Shown piece by piece: positions 19,678-28,343 of a stretch of 64,000 nucleotides of DNA (its first letter is position 1; each line of letters starts with the position of its first letter). Source of the DNA: Chitinophaga pollutisoli (GTDB lineage: Bacteria > Bacteroidota > Bacteroidia > Chitinophagales > Chitinophagaceae); the NCBI RefSeq assembly GCF_038396755.1, contig NZ_CP149822.1, positions 1,736,001 to 1,800,000 on the forward strand, given 5' to 3'. The position numbers were made by a program, and so were the translations under genes. Below the pieces are notes generated by a model, which ran no database searches, was not told where the DNA came from, and worked only from the letters and a program-made list of their open reading frames with translations.

Positions 19678-20583
19678 TTATTTTTTACTGAGCACCAGTA
19701 CCGCCGGCACTGGCCGTTGGCCCGCGGGGTCTGATGGCCTGATGGTATTCTGATCATTGACGTAAAGCGCCGAAGAGCCGCCGCCGTCGAGGTTGAGGGC
19801 TTCCACGCAGCCGAGGTCGGTGAATATCTTCGCCATTTCTTCGAAATTGGCGCCTTCCGCCACGCCTTTATTTCGCCCTTCAATCACCATGAGCAGAATG
19901 GTGCCATCAGGCCTGTAGCCTACCGCAGAGCGCGGGTGCAGCGCGGCGATGCTTTTTCCCATTCCTTCCTGTTCCCAGGTGATGTGCGGCTGCCCGTTCT
20001 GCACGAGCACGGGTCCGCCGCCTACCGCTTCCCGCATCTTCCATCGATGGGCGCCTGCGGGCGCGCTTTTCGTGGGTTCCACTTTTTCTACCGGCGCGCT
20101 GTAAGCATAGGGCGCGCGCTTCTTCCCGACGTTGTACACCCAGGCAATATCCGGCCGGCCTTTCCGGTCGATACCGAATGCGCCGCGGGTGACGTAGCGC
20201 TTCGGCGAAGCGTCGGGTGCGGGTTGGGGGTTTACGGCGAATACTTTCCCCTGCTTCACAACGATGTTAAGGTTGCTGTTGTCTTTGAAGGAGAAGAAAG
20301 TGGTGTTCATGATCGCCAGGGCGCCTGGCCCGATGATGCTATCGTACTGGGCGGGCGTAAACCGTTTGCCGGGGAAGGCTTCCACGGAAAGGCGGAGGTC
20401 TTTGGCGCCGGGGGCAATTTCGAGGTAGTACGCCCTGAAGGGCCGGCCGGATACGGGATCGGTGGTCTGGTAAACGCGGGCGCCCTCGGGGAGGCCTTCG
20501 TTATGCGCATTAGAGGGCTGCCAGCGCAATTGCGCCATCGTGGCGGCAGGGAGCATGGTCAGGAAAAGCAACAATCGTGTCAT
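19678..20583 (-). CDS. exported phosphodiester glycosidase (NAGPA-like) family protein
   Basis: A 301-aa protein with a signal peptide (MTRLLLFLTMLPAATMAQ) and a NAGPA/DUF2233-type domain. Family marks are IMNTTFFSFKDNSNLN, AVGGGPVLVQNG, HPRSAVGYRPDGTILLMVIEGR and the C-terminal ALNLDGGGSSALYV. The human relative uncovers mannose 6-phosphate by removing GlcNAc; in bacteria the domain acts on sugar phosphodiesters, with substrates mostly unknown. Probably periplasmic or secreted. The gene is alone, and an unusual repeat-rich region lies directly upstream. Confidence 0.88.
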   Translation of the reverse strand: MTRLLLFLTMLPAATMAQLRWQPSNAHNEGLPEGARVYQTTDPVSGRPFRAYYLEIAPGAKDLRLSVEAFPGKRFTPAQYDSIIGPGALAIMNTTFFSFKDNSNLNIVVKQGKVFAVNPQPAPDASPKRYVTRGAFGIDRKGRPDIAWVYNVGKKRAPYAYSAPVEKVEPTKSAPAGAHRWKMREAVGGGPVLVQNGQPHITWEQEGMGKSIAALHPRSAVGYRPDGTILLMVIEGRNKGVAEGANFEEMAKIFTDLGCVEALNLDGGGSSALYVNDQNTIRPSDPAGQRPVPAVLVLSKK

Positions 20584-20667
20584 GGCAGAAAAATATATAA
20601 TCCGGGTGGAAGATCGATGACCTGCAGGTTAAATTTCCGGGGGAATGTATATCGAATGTATATAAAC

Positions 20668-20827
20668 AGGGGTAAAGAGGGGTAAAGGAAGGTTTAATGT
20701 ATTGATATTCAGCACTAAACAGCACCCTACAGTATCTAGCTATATACCTTTACCCTACATTAACCCCTCATTAAACCTTAAGTAAACCCTGGGTAAGGGT
20801 ACATTATACCTTTAGTAAGGGTTTTTC
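20668..20827. repeat. iterated GGGGTAAAG-like repeats with inverted copies
   Basis: Within the 304-bp gap between lipA and the phosphodiester glycosidase, AGGGGTAAAG occurs twice in exact tandem (20668-20677, 20678-20687). AGGTTTAATG at 20690-20699 has an exact inverted copy CATTAAACCT at 20769-20778. Related units (CCTTTACCC, ATTAACCCC, AGTAAACCC, GGGTAAGGGTA, AGTAAGGG) fill the rest up to about 20827. The array lies upstream of the glycosidase start (20583). No gene is present here. Confidence 0.7.
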
Positions 20828-20836
20828 GGCGGCATT

Positions 20837-20865
20837 AAAAAACCCGGGGCGAGTGGCCCCGGGTT
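20837..20865 (-). terminator. intrinsic terminator of lipA
   Basis: AACCCGGGGC (20841-20850) pairs with GCCCCGGGTT (20856-20865). On the minus strand it is followed by six T (A run 20837-20842). It lies 22 nt after the lipA stop. Confidence 0.88.
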
Positions 20866-20887
20866 GGTATCAGGATGTCTGAATAGG

Positions 20888-21781
20888 TTACTTTCTTCCG
20901 CTGAAGATGTGTTTTTCAGCGTGGTAAGAGGAGCGGACGAGCGGGCCGGCTTCTACATAGTCGAGGCCGAGGCCATATCCGATCTCGCGGAGTTCCGCAA
21001 ACTCATCGGGGTGTACAAAGCGTACCACCGGGAGGTGTTTGGGAGTAGGCTGGAGGTATTGGCCGAGGGTAACGACGTCGCAACCGTTGTCGTAGAGGTC
21101 GTGCATGGCTTGTACCACTTCTTCCTTCGTTTCGCCGAGGCCGAGCATGATACCGGATTTGGTGCGCATGCCGCCTTGTTTGAGCCGACGGATGACTTCC
21201 AGGCTACGGTGGTATTTGGCCTGGATGCGGACCTGCTTGGTGAGGCGCTCCACGGTTTCCAGGTTATGGGATACCACTTCGGGGGCGGCTTCGATGATCC
21301 TGTCCAGGTTTTCCCAGATGCCCCGGAAGTCGGGGATGAGGGTTTCCATGGTGGTTTCCGGGTTGAGGGCGCGAACGGCTTTGATGGTATTGGACCAGAT
21401 GATGGAGCCGCCGTCTTTCAGTTCGTCGCGGTCAACGGAGGTGATCACCGCATGTTTCACTTTCATGAGGTAGATGGCTTCGGCCACGCGCTGGGGTTCG
21501 TCCCAATCCACTGGTTCCGGCCGGCCGGTGGCAACGGCGCAAAATCCGCAGGAGCGGGTGCAAACGTTGCCGAGAATCATGAAAGTGGCGGTGCCGGCAC
21601 CCCAGCACTCTCCCATATTGGGACAGTTTCCGCTTTCGCAGATGGTATGAAGTTTATGGGTGTCTACGAGGTTCCTGACCTGCCTGTAGTTCTCTCCGAT
21701 CGGCAGCTTTACACGCAGCCAGTCGGGCTTTTTCACTCTGGGCGCTGCCGGTTCGGCGGCGATTACGGGTAATTCTTGCAT
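20888..21781 (-). CDS. lipA: lipoyl synthase
   Basis: Radical-SAM enzyme that inserts two sulfurs into octanoyl groups on lipoate-dependent enzymes. At 297 aa it is full length. The auxiliary cluster cysteines are C48, C53 and C59 ([12 protein letters not shown]) and the radical-SAM cysteines C74, C78 and C81 (CTRSCGFC). The C-terminal RSSYHAEK contains the Ser ligand typical of LipA. Single gene with its own terminator. A likely promoter overlaps the end of the gene upstream. Confidence 0.97.
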   Translation of the reverse strand: MQELPVIAAEPAAPRVKKPDWLRVKLPIGENYRQVRNLVDTHKLHTICESGNCPNMGECWGAGTATFMILGNVCTRSCGFCAVATGRPEPVDWDEPQRVAEAIYLMKVKHAVITSVDRDELKDGGSIIWSNTIKAVRALNPETTMETLIPDFRGIWENLDRIIEAAPEVVSHNLETVERLTKQVRIQAKYHRSLEVIRRLKQGGMRTKSGIMLGLGETKEEVVQAMHDLYDNGCDVVTLGQYLQPTPKHLPVVRFVHPDEFAELREIGYGLGLDYVEAGPLVRSSYHAEKHIFSGRK

Positions 21782-21806
21782 CGCAAATCCTTTCTTTAAT
21801 AAAGTG

Positions 21807-21842
21807 CAAAGTTACTTATTCCAGCGTTTACCTAACTGCAAA
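21807..21842 (-). promoter_or_regulatory. probable lipA promoter
   Basis: On the minus strand TTTG (21842-21839) is followed after 24 bp by TAACTTTG (21814-21807), matching TAnnTTTG. Spacing is a little long. The start would be near 21800, about 20 nt before the lipA ATG. The element overlaps the 3' end of the upstream coding region. Confidence 0.45.
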
Positions 21843-22639
21843 CCTACATAAGCGTTGAAAAAGAACGACTTACTATCGCCGTTGACCATGATTTGCACCT
21901 TTTTCGTGTAATATTCCGCATTTACCCCTACTTCCAGGGCGGAGATGATGTCGTTAAACTTGGCCCAGTCGAACCGGAAGCCCATTTTGGCGTGGAGGCC
22001 GGGGTTGAATTTTATTTCACCCCATCCCTTGGAGAACCCGCCGGCGCCGTAGATCATGTTTTTGTCCATGAAATCGTCCTTTGTTTCTTCCGTGTATTTC
22101 ACGAAGTTCCGGGAATCGGGATTGCCGTCGGTATTCATGAGTTCCAGGTAGTAGGGTTTCATGAGGCCTGCGGAAATCCCGCCGTAGTAAATAGCGTTCA
22201 CTTCCACCCCGTTTTTGTTGCCTTTCCCGCCGATGAGCCGCTTCTGGCCGATTCCCAGCTTTGCCTGGTAGAAATTATTCATTTTACCGTATACGAAAGG
22301 AGAAGTGCTGATGACAAAATTCGGCGTCTGCACAAAATTGGCGGAACGGTCTTGCTTGGGGTCTTTTTTCTCGGAGAATTCGAACTGGAAGAAGTTCACG
22401 GTCATGGCGCTTTTGCGGAAACCCATTTCCAGGAAACCGGTCCAGCCGTCCGTATTCAGCCTGAAGCCGCCGGAAAACTCACGGTTGTAAAGGTTTTCAC
22501 CTTCTTCGATCTCGCGGAACAAAGAAATTTTGCGCAGCTTTTTCGCGTCCTTCTCCGCCTTCTTCGCAGATCGGTCGGATTGGGCATGCAATGCAAGGGA
22601 AGCCAGCAGGAGGAGTAGAAGTGTGTTGAATTTTTTCAC
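21812..22639 (-). CDS. exported protein of unknown function, probably beta-rich
   Basis: A 275-aa protein with a clear signal peptide (MKKFNTLLLLLLASLALHAQ), a short Lys-rich helix (RSAKKAEKDAKKLRK), and then a body of alternating aromatic/small residues (GGFRLNTDGWTGFLEMGF, FFFNAYVGLQLGKRWNK). The final strand-like segment and pattern suggest an outer-membrane barrel or porin-like fold. I know similar uncharacterised proteins from Bacteroidota but not a function. It precedes lipA on the same strand. A possible -7 element (minus strand TATGTTTG, 22707-22700) lies about 60 nt upstream. Confidence 0.75.
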   Translation of the reverse strand: MKKFNTLLLLLLASLALHAQSDRSAKKAEKDAKKLRKISLFREIEEGENLYNREFSGGFRLNTDGWTGFLEMGFRKSAMTVNFFQFEFSEKKDPKQDRSANFVQTPNFVISTSPFVYGKMNNFYQAKLGIGQKRLIGGKGNKNGVEVNAIYYGGISAGLMKPYYLELMNTDGNPDSRNFVKYTEETKDDFMDKNMIYGAGGFSKGWGEIKFNPGLHAKMGFRFDWAKFNDIISALEVGVNAEYYTKKVQIMVNGDSKSFFFNAYVGLQLGKRWNK

Positions 22640-22802
22640 CGTGTTGCGCTATTATTTTAAATTAAAACGCGGGATGTCGTTTTATGTTTTATTCCTATAC
22701 AAACATACACAAATTTGTTCGTAGTTGGCCGCCGGCCCGCGATAGCCGGAAGAGGGATACAATCCTAAAAATACGCTTATTTTTACACCAAAAACCATCC
22801 AC

Positions 22803-23210
22803 ATGCAAATGGCAGCCATCCTTTACAACGGCGAACTCAGAACTACCGCTACCCACGTCCGCTCCGGCTCGGTGATCGAAACGGACGCACCGGTAGACAA
22901 CAACGGCAAAGGCGAACGGTTTTCTCCCACCGACCTGGTGGCTTCCTCCCTCGGCTCCTGCATGCTCACCATCATGGGCATCAAAGCCCGCGACAAGGGC
23001 TGGAATATCGACGGCACGAAAGTCAGCATCGAAAAAATCATGGGCACCGAGCCCCGCAGGATCACCGGCGTGAAAGTTGTTTTCGATATGCCCGCATCCG
23101 CCGGGCTTGACGACACCGCCCGCAAAATCCTCGAAAACGCGGCGCTTACCTGCCCCGTGGCCAAAAGCCTCCATCCCGACATTAACCAGGACGTGACCTT
23201 CAACTGGTAA
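22803..23210 (+). CDS. OsmC family protein
   Basis: A 135-aa cytosolic protein of the OsmC/Ohr superfamily, whose studied members reduce organic hydroperoxides with two cysteines. Both are here: C53 in SSLGSCMLTIMG and C117 in ALTCPVAKSL. The motif RFSPTDLVASSLGSC is typical of the YhfA/OsmC branch. A second ATG two codons later is an alternative start. Single gene with a terminator after the stop. Peroxidase activity is likely but not certain for this branch. Confidence 0.9.
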   Translation: MQMAAILYNGELRTTATHVRSGSVIETDAPVDNNGKGERFSPTDLVASSLGSCMLTIMGIKARDKGWNIDGTKVSIEKIMGTEPRRITGVKVVFDMPASAGLDDTARKILENAALTCPVAKSLHPDINQDVTFNW

Positions 23211-23272
23211 TCCTGTAACGGATTCCCCCCGCGGCAGGTTACAACCTCCCGCCACGTTCCCGGACGAATACG

Positions 23273-23297
23273 GCCGCCCTCCGCGGGGCGGCTTTTT
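23273..23297 (+). terminator. intrinsic terminator after the OsmC gene
   Basis: GCCGCCC (23273-23279) pairs with GGGCGGC (23286-23292), followed by five T. It lies between convergent genes. Confidence 0.75.
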
Positions 23298-23301
23298 CGT
23301 G

Positions 23302-24654
23302 TCACCAATCATCTTCCTCCCCCTCGCCATCCCATCCCTGCCAGGCGGCTTCTCCCACGCGGCCGTTCACACCGCCTTCGAACCCCAACAGCTCCTTCCC
23401 CACCCGGCATTCCAGGCACTTTTTCTCGTCGCAATACTGCTGCCGCAGCTCCGTGAGCCCCTGCGATCCCGCGGCCGAACGGGCGATCACGGCTTCCTTC
23501 CGCCATCCCCGCATGATGCGGTTATCTTCCGGTTCCAGGGCCCGCCACAATGCCATCCCCCGCTCCTGCAGCGCTCCGTTGCGCAGCCAGGCGCCATAAG
23601 CATGGAGCAATGGCCCCACGGCATTGACCAGCAGCGCCTGCACGGACTGCCTGCCCATGGCCGCCGTGCGGACGGACGGTACGTCGAACCGGTAGTGGTT
23701 ATCCCAATACCCGGAGGGCGCCGCGGTGAAAAGGGCCGCGAGCTCCCGGGCGCCGGGGCGGTCGAGCATGGCGGAAAACAAATGGGGCTCCTTGTGCAGG
23801 AGGGCCGCCAGGCATGCGACGCGCATGGTCGGGAACGAGGAAGGCCGCATGCGTAGCCAGTGCCAATCGTGCGGGGCCATGGGCATCAGCTGGTATTTAC
23901 GCCGCAGGAAACGGTACTCATCGAGCAGCCGGCGGGGATAATCGTCGGCCGGATGCTCCGGCAGCAGCCCCGCCTGGCCGAAAAGCAGGGCTTCGAGCCC
24001 GAAGAGGCTATGGCGCTGGCGGGCCATGACGCTGAAGGGCGTGGCGGCGATGAGGGTACGGAAAGCTTCGGTATTGACCGGCATGCCGAAGCAGGACGCC
24101 ACAGCGCGGAGGCACACTTCTTCCCAATTCGCGCGCGTTTGCTGCAGCCACCCGGTGAAAACCGCGGCTTTGCGCTCCATCCGCTGCGCGGTGAGCCGGG
24201 TCTGCCATTGCTCCCACAAGCCGTCGGGCACGCGGGCCAACAGGCGGGAACAGGGCAGCTCGTCGGCGCTGTCCATCAGCGCGCGGTAGCGCCGGAGGAG
24301 GAATTTGGGAATGCGCGGCTGCAGCTCCAGGACGGGAATGCCGATTTCGGGGCCGTCGTGCTCGAACACCACGTGGAGGATAACCCGGTCGTACAGCGGG
24401 TTGTACTGATGACCGTGGCGCCGCCAGTCGGAGCTGCGGTAATGCACTTCCACGTTGCCCGCCCAGAGCAGGGGGCCGATGCGGATCTGCGCGGCGGAAA
24501 AATCGGGGCCGGCGTGACGGTTGAGCTGGCCGGGGTGAATAATTTCCAGGGGCTCGCCGGAAACAGTAGCCAGGCCTTCCATATTGAACCTGCCGGAAAG
24601 CCAGATGAACTGCAGGAGGGATTCCGGGCAGAGCGGGTCAACAAACGGTTTCAT
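23302..24654 (-). CDS. DUF2851 family protein
   Basis: A 450-aa cytosolic protein with the features of DUF2851, a family largely limited to Bacteroidota: SLLQFIWLSGRFNMEGLATVSGEPLEIIHPG at the start, then LNRHAGPDFSAAQIRI, WAGNVEVHYRSSDWRRHGH and YDRVILHVVFEHD. The conserved acidic and histidine residues in these motifs suggest a metal-dependent enzyme, perhaps nuclease-like, but no activity is known to me. A late Cys cluster (QYCDEKKCLECRVGKELLG) could bind metal. Start chosen at 24654 (MKPFVDPLCPE); an ATG at 24675 adds seven residues. Confidence 0.87.
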   Translation of the reverse strand: MKPFVDPLCPESLLQFIWLSGRFNMEGLATVSGEPLEIIHPGQLNRHAGPDFSAAQIRIGPLLWAGNVEVHYRSSDWRRHGHQYNPLYDRVILHVVFEHDGPEIGIPVLELQPRIPKFLLRRYRALMDSADELPCSRLLARVPDGLWEQWQTRLTAQRMERKAAVFTGWLQQTRANWEEVCLRAVASCFGMPVNTEAFRTLIAATPFSVMARQRHSLFGLEALLFGQAGLLPEHPADDYPRRLLDEYRFLRRKYQLMPMAPHDWHWLRMRPSSFPTMRVACLAALLHKEPHLFSAMLDRPGARELAALFTAAPSGYWDNHYRFDVPSVRTAAMGRQSVQALLVNAVGPLLHAYGAWLRNGALQERGMALWRALEPEDNRIMRGWRKEAVIARSAAGSQGLTELRQQYCDEKKCLECRVGKELLGFEGGVNGRVGEAAWQGWDGEGEEDDW

Positions 24655-24725
24655 GAAAATAATATTGAAATTCATTCAAAATATACCATAAAAAAGCAGG
24701 CGAAAACGAAAATCGGTGAAGAAGA

Positions 24726-24758
24726 TTTGGAAAATTGGCCTTCCTGCCATTACCTTTG
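24726..24758 (+). promoter_or_regulatory. Bacteroidota-type promoter of the methionine operon
   Basis: TTTG at 24726-24729, 21 bp, then TACCTTTG at 24751-24758. Predicted start near 24765, just before the first stem of the SAM riboswitch. Confidence 0.65.
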
Positions 24759-24777
24759 CGATCAGTTCTTAAAAATC

Positions 24778-24890
24778 ACTTATCCAGAAAGGCAGAGGGT
24801 ACTGGCCCGATGAAGCCTTAGCAACCAATTCCGCACACGTGCGGGAAAAAGGTGCTAATTCCGGCCCCGGATTTACGGGGAAAGATAAGT
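24778..24890 (+). promoter_or_regulatory. SAM-I (S-box) riboswitch
   Basis: Classic S-box sequence: ACTTATCCAGAAAGGCAGAG, GGGTACTGGCCCGATGAAGC, CTTAGCAACC, GGTGCTAATTCC and GGGGAAAGATAAGT. P1 is ACTTATC (24778-24784) with GATAAGT (24884-24890). It precedes a transsulfuration enzyme and homoserine dehydrogenase, so it shuts off methionine synthesis when SAM is high. Confidence 0.96.
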
Positions 24891-24934
24891 TGGCAGAGAT
24901 TTTCCTTACAGCGCAGTACCTTACCGCGATATGC

Positions 24935-24960
24935 TCTTCCAACTCCCGGAAGGGCTTTTT
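24935..24960 (+). terminator. SAM-riboswitch expression-platform terminator
   Basis: CTTCC...GGAAG hairpin (loop AACTCCC) followed by GGC and a run of T ending at about 24960. It sits 45 nt after the aptamer and 145 nt before the first coding start, as expected for SAM-induced termination. Confidence 0.65.
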
Positions 24961-25105
24961 TGTTTACATCTGACATAACGTGAATTTTTTGACCGGTTCA
25001 TACCCTTGAACGTTACGGCCCCGCCGTTTCGTAAAAACAACGATCAACCATGAAACGCCGCCGGACGGGAATGCCGGGGGCGGAGCAAACAAAAATTGAA
25101 CACAG

Positions 25106-26283
25106 ATGAAACCATCTACGCAATTGATCCACAGCATCCCGGTAGATGAGCTCACCGGAGCGATCTCGGTGCCCATCTACCAAACGTCCACGTTTGTGCA
25201 GGAAAGCCCCGGGATCAACAAGGGCTTTGAATTCTCGCGGGCCAACAATCCCACGCGGAAAGTGCTGGAAGACCTCATCACCAGCCTCGAAGAAGGATAC
25301 GCCGGATTCGGGTTCGCCAGCGGCATGGCCGCCATCGACGCCGTGCTGAAACTCCTCAAGTCGGGCGATGAGATCATGGCGGTGGAAGATACTTACGGAG
25401 GCATCTTCTCCATCTTCAACCACATGTTCGAGCGCTTCGGCATCAAGGTCAATTTCGTGGACATGAGCGACACCGATAAAGTGCTGGAAAAGATCACGCC
25501 CAAAACGAAGATCATCTGGCTCGAATCGCCCACCAATCCCACACTCAAAATCTCCGACATCAAATCCATCAGCAAGATCGCGCGGCAGCATAACATCCTG
25601 CTGGTGGTAGACAATACCTTCAGCACCCCCTGCTGCAAAAGCCCATCCCCCTCGGCGCCGATATCGTAATCCATTCCGCTTCCAAATATCTCGCCGGGCA
25701 TACCGATGTGATCGCGGGGCTCGTGGTGGTGAACAATAAAGCGCTGGCCGACCAGGTACGCTTCAACCAGAACATTTCCGGCAGCATCCTCAGCCCCTTC
25801 GAAGCCTGGCTCACCATCCGCGGCATCGAAACGCTCCACCTGCGGCTGGAAAAACAGTGCGCCAACGCCATGGCCGTCGCCAACTGGCTTACCGCGCACC
25901 CGGCGGTGGACAAAGTATTCTATCCCGGCCTGGCCACGCACAAAAACCATCACATCGCCCGCAAACAGCAAAAAAGCTACGGCGGCATGATCAGTTTTTC
26001 GCTGAAAGATGACCTCATCAAGAACGCCATCCGCATCGTCAACGCCACCAAACTCTTCAAACTGGCCGAAAGCTTCGGCGGCGTGAAGAGCCTTCTGGCC
26101 CACCCCGTAACCATGACGCACCGCAATATTCCGGAAGAGTTCCGCCGCAAGGCAGGCCTCCAGGATTCCTGCATCCGCCTCTCGATCGGGATCGAAGACG
26201 CGGAAGACCTCATCAACGACCTTAAACAAGCTTTAGATAAACTTAACCAGCCTATCGGCAAACAAATTACCGTACTGCAATAA
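25106..26283 (+). CDS. cystathionine gamma-synthase/MetZ-type PLP enzyme, apparent frameshift
   Basis: A Cys/Met-metabolism PLP enzyme (transsulfuration family) that probably makes cystathionine or homocysteine from an activated homoserine. The first part (25106 to about 25625) reads SVPIYQTSTFVQES, YAGFGFASGMAAIDAVLKLL, WLESPTNPTLKI and LLVVDNTFSTP. The frame then breaks at a run of five C (25626-25630). One extra C restores LLQKPIPLGADIVIHSASKYLAGHTD, which holds the PLP lysine (SASK), and joins the rest (MIAGLVVVNNK... to GKQITVLQ). The repaired length is 392 aa, normal for the family. As written the gene would make a truncated, inactive protein. CGS, MetZ and gamma-lyase cannot be separated here by eye. 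First gene of the SAM-riboswitch operon; hom follows after 2 nt. Confidence 0.92.
25626..25630 (+). other. one-base homopolymer deletion breaking the transsulfuration gene
   Basis: Five C where six are needed to keep the conserved frame across the PLP-lysine region. Everything on both sides is well conserved, so sequence error is the simplest explanation. Confidence 0.85.
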
Positions 26284-26285
26284 AT

Positions 26286-27470
26286 ATGGAACAGAAGACT
26301 ATCAATCTCGGCATTTTCGGCTTCGGCTGCGTAGGCCAGGGCCTGTATGAAGTGCTGAACAGAACAAAAGGCATCAACGCCCGGATCAAGAAAATCTGCA
26401 TCAAAGACCCGAACAAGCCGCGCCCGATCGACATGAGCTATTTCACGACGGATGCCAACGAAATACTCAACGATCCCACCATCGACGTGGTAGTGGAACT
26501 GATCAACGAAACCGAAGCCGCCTTCGAGATCGTGAGCACCGCCCTCCGCAACGGCAAAGCCGTAGTGAGCGCCTCCAAGCGCATGATCGCCGAAAATCTC
26601 CCCGCCCTTTACCAGCTGCAGGTGGAGAATAAAGTGCCCTTCCTCTACGAAGCTTCCAGCTGCGCCAGCATTCCCATCATCCGCAACCTGGAAGAGTACT
26701 ACGACAACGACCTGCTCAACGCCGTGGAAGGCATCTGCAACGGTTCCACCAACTACATCCTCACCAAAATCTTCGAAGAGCACCTGAGCTTCGAAACCGC
26801 GCTCCAGCAAGCGCAGGACCTGGGCTTCGCCGAAACCGATCCCACCCTGGACGTAGAAGGTTACGACCCGAAATTCAAAATCGTTATCCTCCTGCTGCAC
26901 GCCTTCGGCACTTTCGTGAAACCGGAAGAAGTGTTCAACTTCGGCATCAACCACCTGAACGATTTTGATATCAACTTCGCCCGCCAGCGCAATTGCACCA
27001 TCAAACTGATCGCCAATTGCCGCCGCCAGAACGGCAGCGTAAACGCATACGTACTCCCCCACCTCATCCGCGAGCACAACCTGCTGTATGATGTGTACAA
27101 CGAATACAACGGCGTATTGCTGGAATCGGCCTTCACCGACAAGCAATTCTTCGTAGGCAAAGGCGCGGGTGGTACCGCCACCGGTTCCGCCGTATTGAGC
27201 GACATCTCCGCCCTGCTGTACAACTACCGCTACGAATACAAGAAGATCAAACAGCAAAACCAACCCTCGTTCACCAACGACGTGCAGCTGAAAGTTTACC
27301 TTCGCTTCAAAAGCCCCGACCAGGTAGACCTCGCCTCCTTCTACAACATCTCGGAGAAATACGAATCGCCGGAATGCCGTTACGTAGTAGGCACCATCAA
27401 CCTGCAGAAACTGAAAGAAGCCAAATGGCTGAAGAACAAAGACGTGAACCTGCTGGTGCTGGAAAATTAA
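26286..27470 (+). CDS. hom: homoserine dehydrogenase
   Basis: NAD(P)-dependent reduction of aspartate semialdehyde to homoserine, the precursor of methionine and threonine. At 394 aa it has the Rossmann motif GFGCVGQG (11-18), the dehydrogenase motif AVEGICNGSTNYILTKI and the active-site stretch DPTLDVEGYDPKFKI. There is no aspartokinase fusion, and the usual ACT domain is absent or very degenerate in the C-terminus. It starts 2 nt after the transsulfuration gene, so it is in the same SAM-controlled operon. Confidence 0.94.
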   Translation: MEQKTINLGIFGFGCVGQGLYEVLNRTKGINARIKKICIKDPNKPRPIDMSYFTTDANEILNDPTIDVVVELINETEAAFEIVSTALRNGKAVVSASKRMIAENLPALYQLQVENKVPFLYEASSCASIPIIRNLEEYYDNDLLNAVEGICNGSTNYILTKIFEEHLSFETALQQAQDLGFAETDPTLDVEGYDPKFKIVILLLHAFGTFVKPEEVFNFGINHLNDFDINFARQRNCTIKLIANCRRQNGSVNAYVLPHLIREHNLLYDVYNEYNGVLLESAFTDKQFFVGKGAGGTATGSAVLSDISALLYNYRYEYKKIKQQNQPSFTNDVQLKVYLRFKSPDQVDLASFYNISEKYESPECRYVVGTINLQKLKEAKWLKNKDVNLLVLEN

Positions 27471-27491
27471 TTTTTCCCTATCGGATAATAA

Positions 27492-27533
27492 ACAGGGCGG
27501 CGGAAGTTTGACTTTCCTCCGCCCTGTGTTTTT
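27492..27533 (+). terminator. intrinsic terminator of the methionine operon
   Basis: ACAGGGCGG (27492-27500) pairs with CCGCCCTGT (27519-27527), extended inside by GGAA/TTCC, followed by GTTTTT. Confidence 0.85.
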
Positions 27534-27545
27534 AGGAGCTAATTA

Positions 27546-28343
27546 TTACAGCTGTTTTTGCTGATATACATAGTTTTTGGCGGAGTTTTCGGTGGCGGGA
27601 AGGGAGAAGTCTTCGTGCAGCCGCGTCATTCTTTCCAGGCGGCCTTCGCGTTGGTAGGAAGGGCCGTAGGTATTTCTCCAGCGCAGGTGCCCCGTGGCCG
27701 AGAAGCGCTCCTCCCGGATCAGTTCGTTGGCGCTGAGGGCGGGGAACTGGTGTTTCGTGTAAATGAAATAGAACCAGGGGTGGAAGGCGTTCGCCAATGC
27801 GGGCTGGCGGTTGTAAGTATAAACAGTGGTTTCCGTTAGTATGGCGGTTTCGCCATGCAGGTCGTAGCTGTCGCAGCGGGTAACGTTTTCACCTTCCCAT
27901 TTCAGTTTGAACAGCTGGTTGCGGGCGCCCGCGTTCACGACGTGAAGCCCGGCGAGCCGAGGGCCGTCGTACACCAGGGAATCGTAGTCGGTGATGGTCC
28001 ACTGGCCGGCATGGTCGAAATTGTGGTATTGGATGCGGGTGAGCTTGTCGCCGGAATACAGGTAGGATTTGTCGATCCGTTGTTGCTGGTTGAAAAAGAG
28101 GTAGGTGAACCGGGGCTTGCCGTTGCTCCAGCTGATGGCGGTGGAATCGGCCGCGCCGGATGAAAGGGTTGCCCAGGCAGAAGGCGCTCCGGCGGCGTTA
28201 TAGTAAAAAACGGTGGTGTACCCCGAGCCTGCGATTTCCGTCAGTTTCCAAGCGGGGGTTGCGGGGCCGGGGGTGTTGTTTACTTCCTTCTTGCTGCATG
28301 CCGTCAGCGCTATCAGGAGCGTTGCGGGTAGCATTTTTTTCAT
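27546..28343 (-). CDS. lipoprotein of unknown function, paralogue 3 of a local array
   Basis: A 265-aa lipoprotein. The start at 28343 gives MKKMLPATLLIALTAC with a lipobox; the ATG at 28379 would put 12 residues before the signal. The body has short beta repeats with the pattern Y-x-G-D-x-L-T-R-I (YLYSGDKLTRIQYHNF, FKLKWEGENVTRCDSYD), reminiscent of DUF4595-like or YD-like beta-sheet lipoproteins of Bacteroidota. It resembles the two genes upstream on the same strand in its C-terminal half (WEGENVTR against WEGENLKQ). Function unknown; probably in the periplasm or at the surface. Confidence 0.75.
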   Translation of the reverse strand: MKKMLPATLLIALTACSKKEVNNTPGPATPAWKLTEIAGSGYTTVFYYNAAGAPSAWATLSSGAADSTAISWSNGKPRFTYLFFNQQQRIDKSYLYSGDKLTRIQYHNFDHAGQWTITDYDSLVYDGPRLAGLHVVNAGARNQLFKLKWEGENVTRCDSYDLHGETAILTETTVYTYNRQPALANAFHPWFYFIYTKHQFPALSANELIREERFSATGHLRWRNTYGPSYQREGRLERMTRLHEDFSLPATENSAKNYVYQQKQL

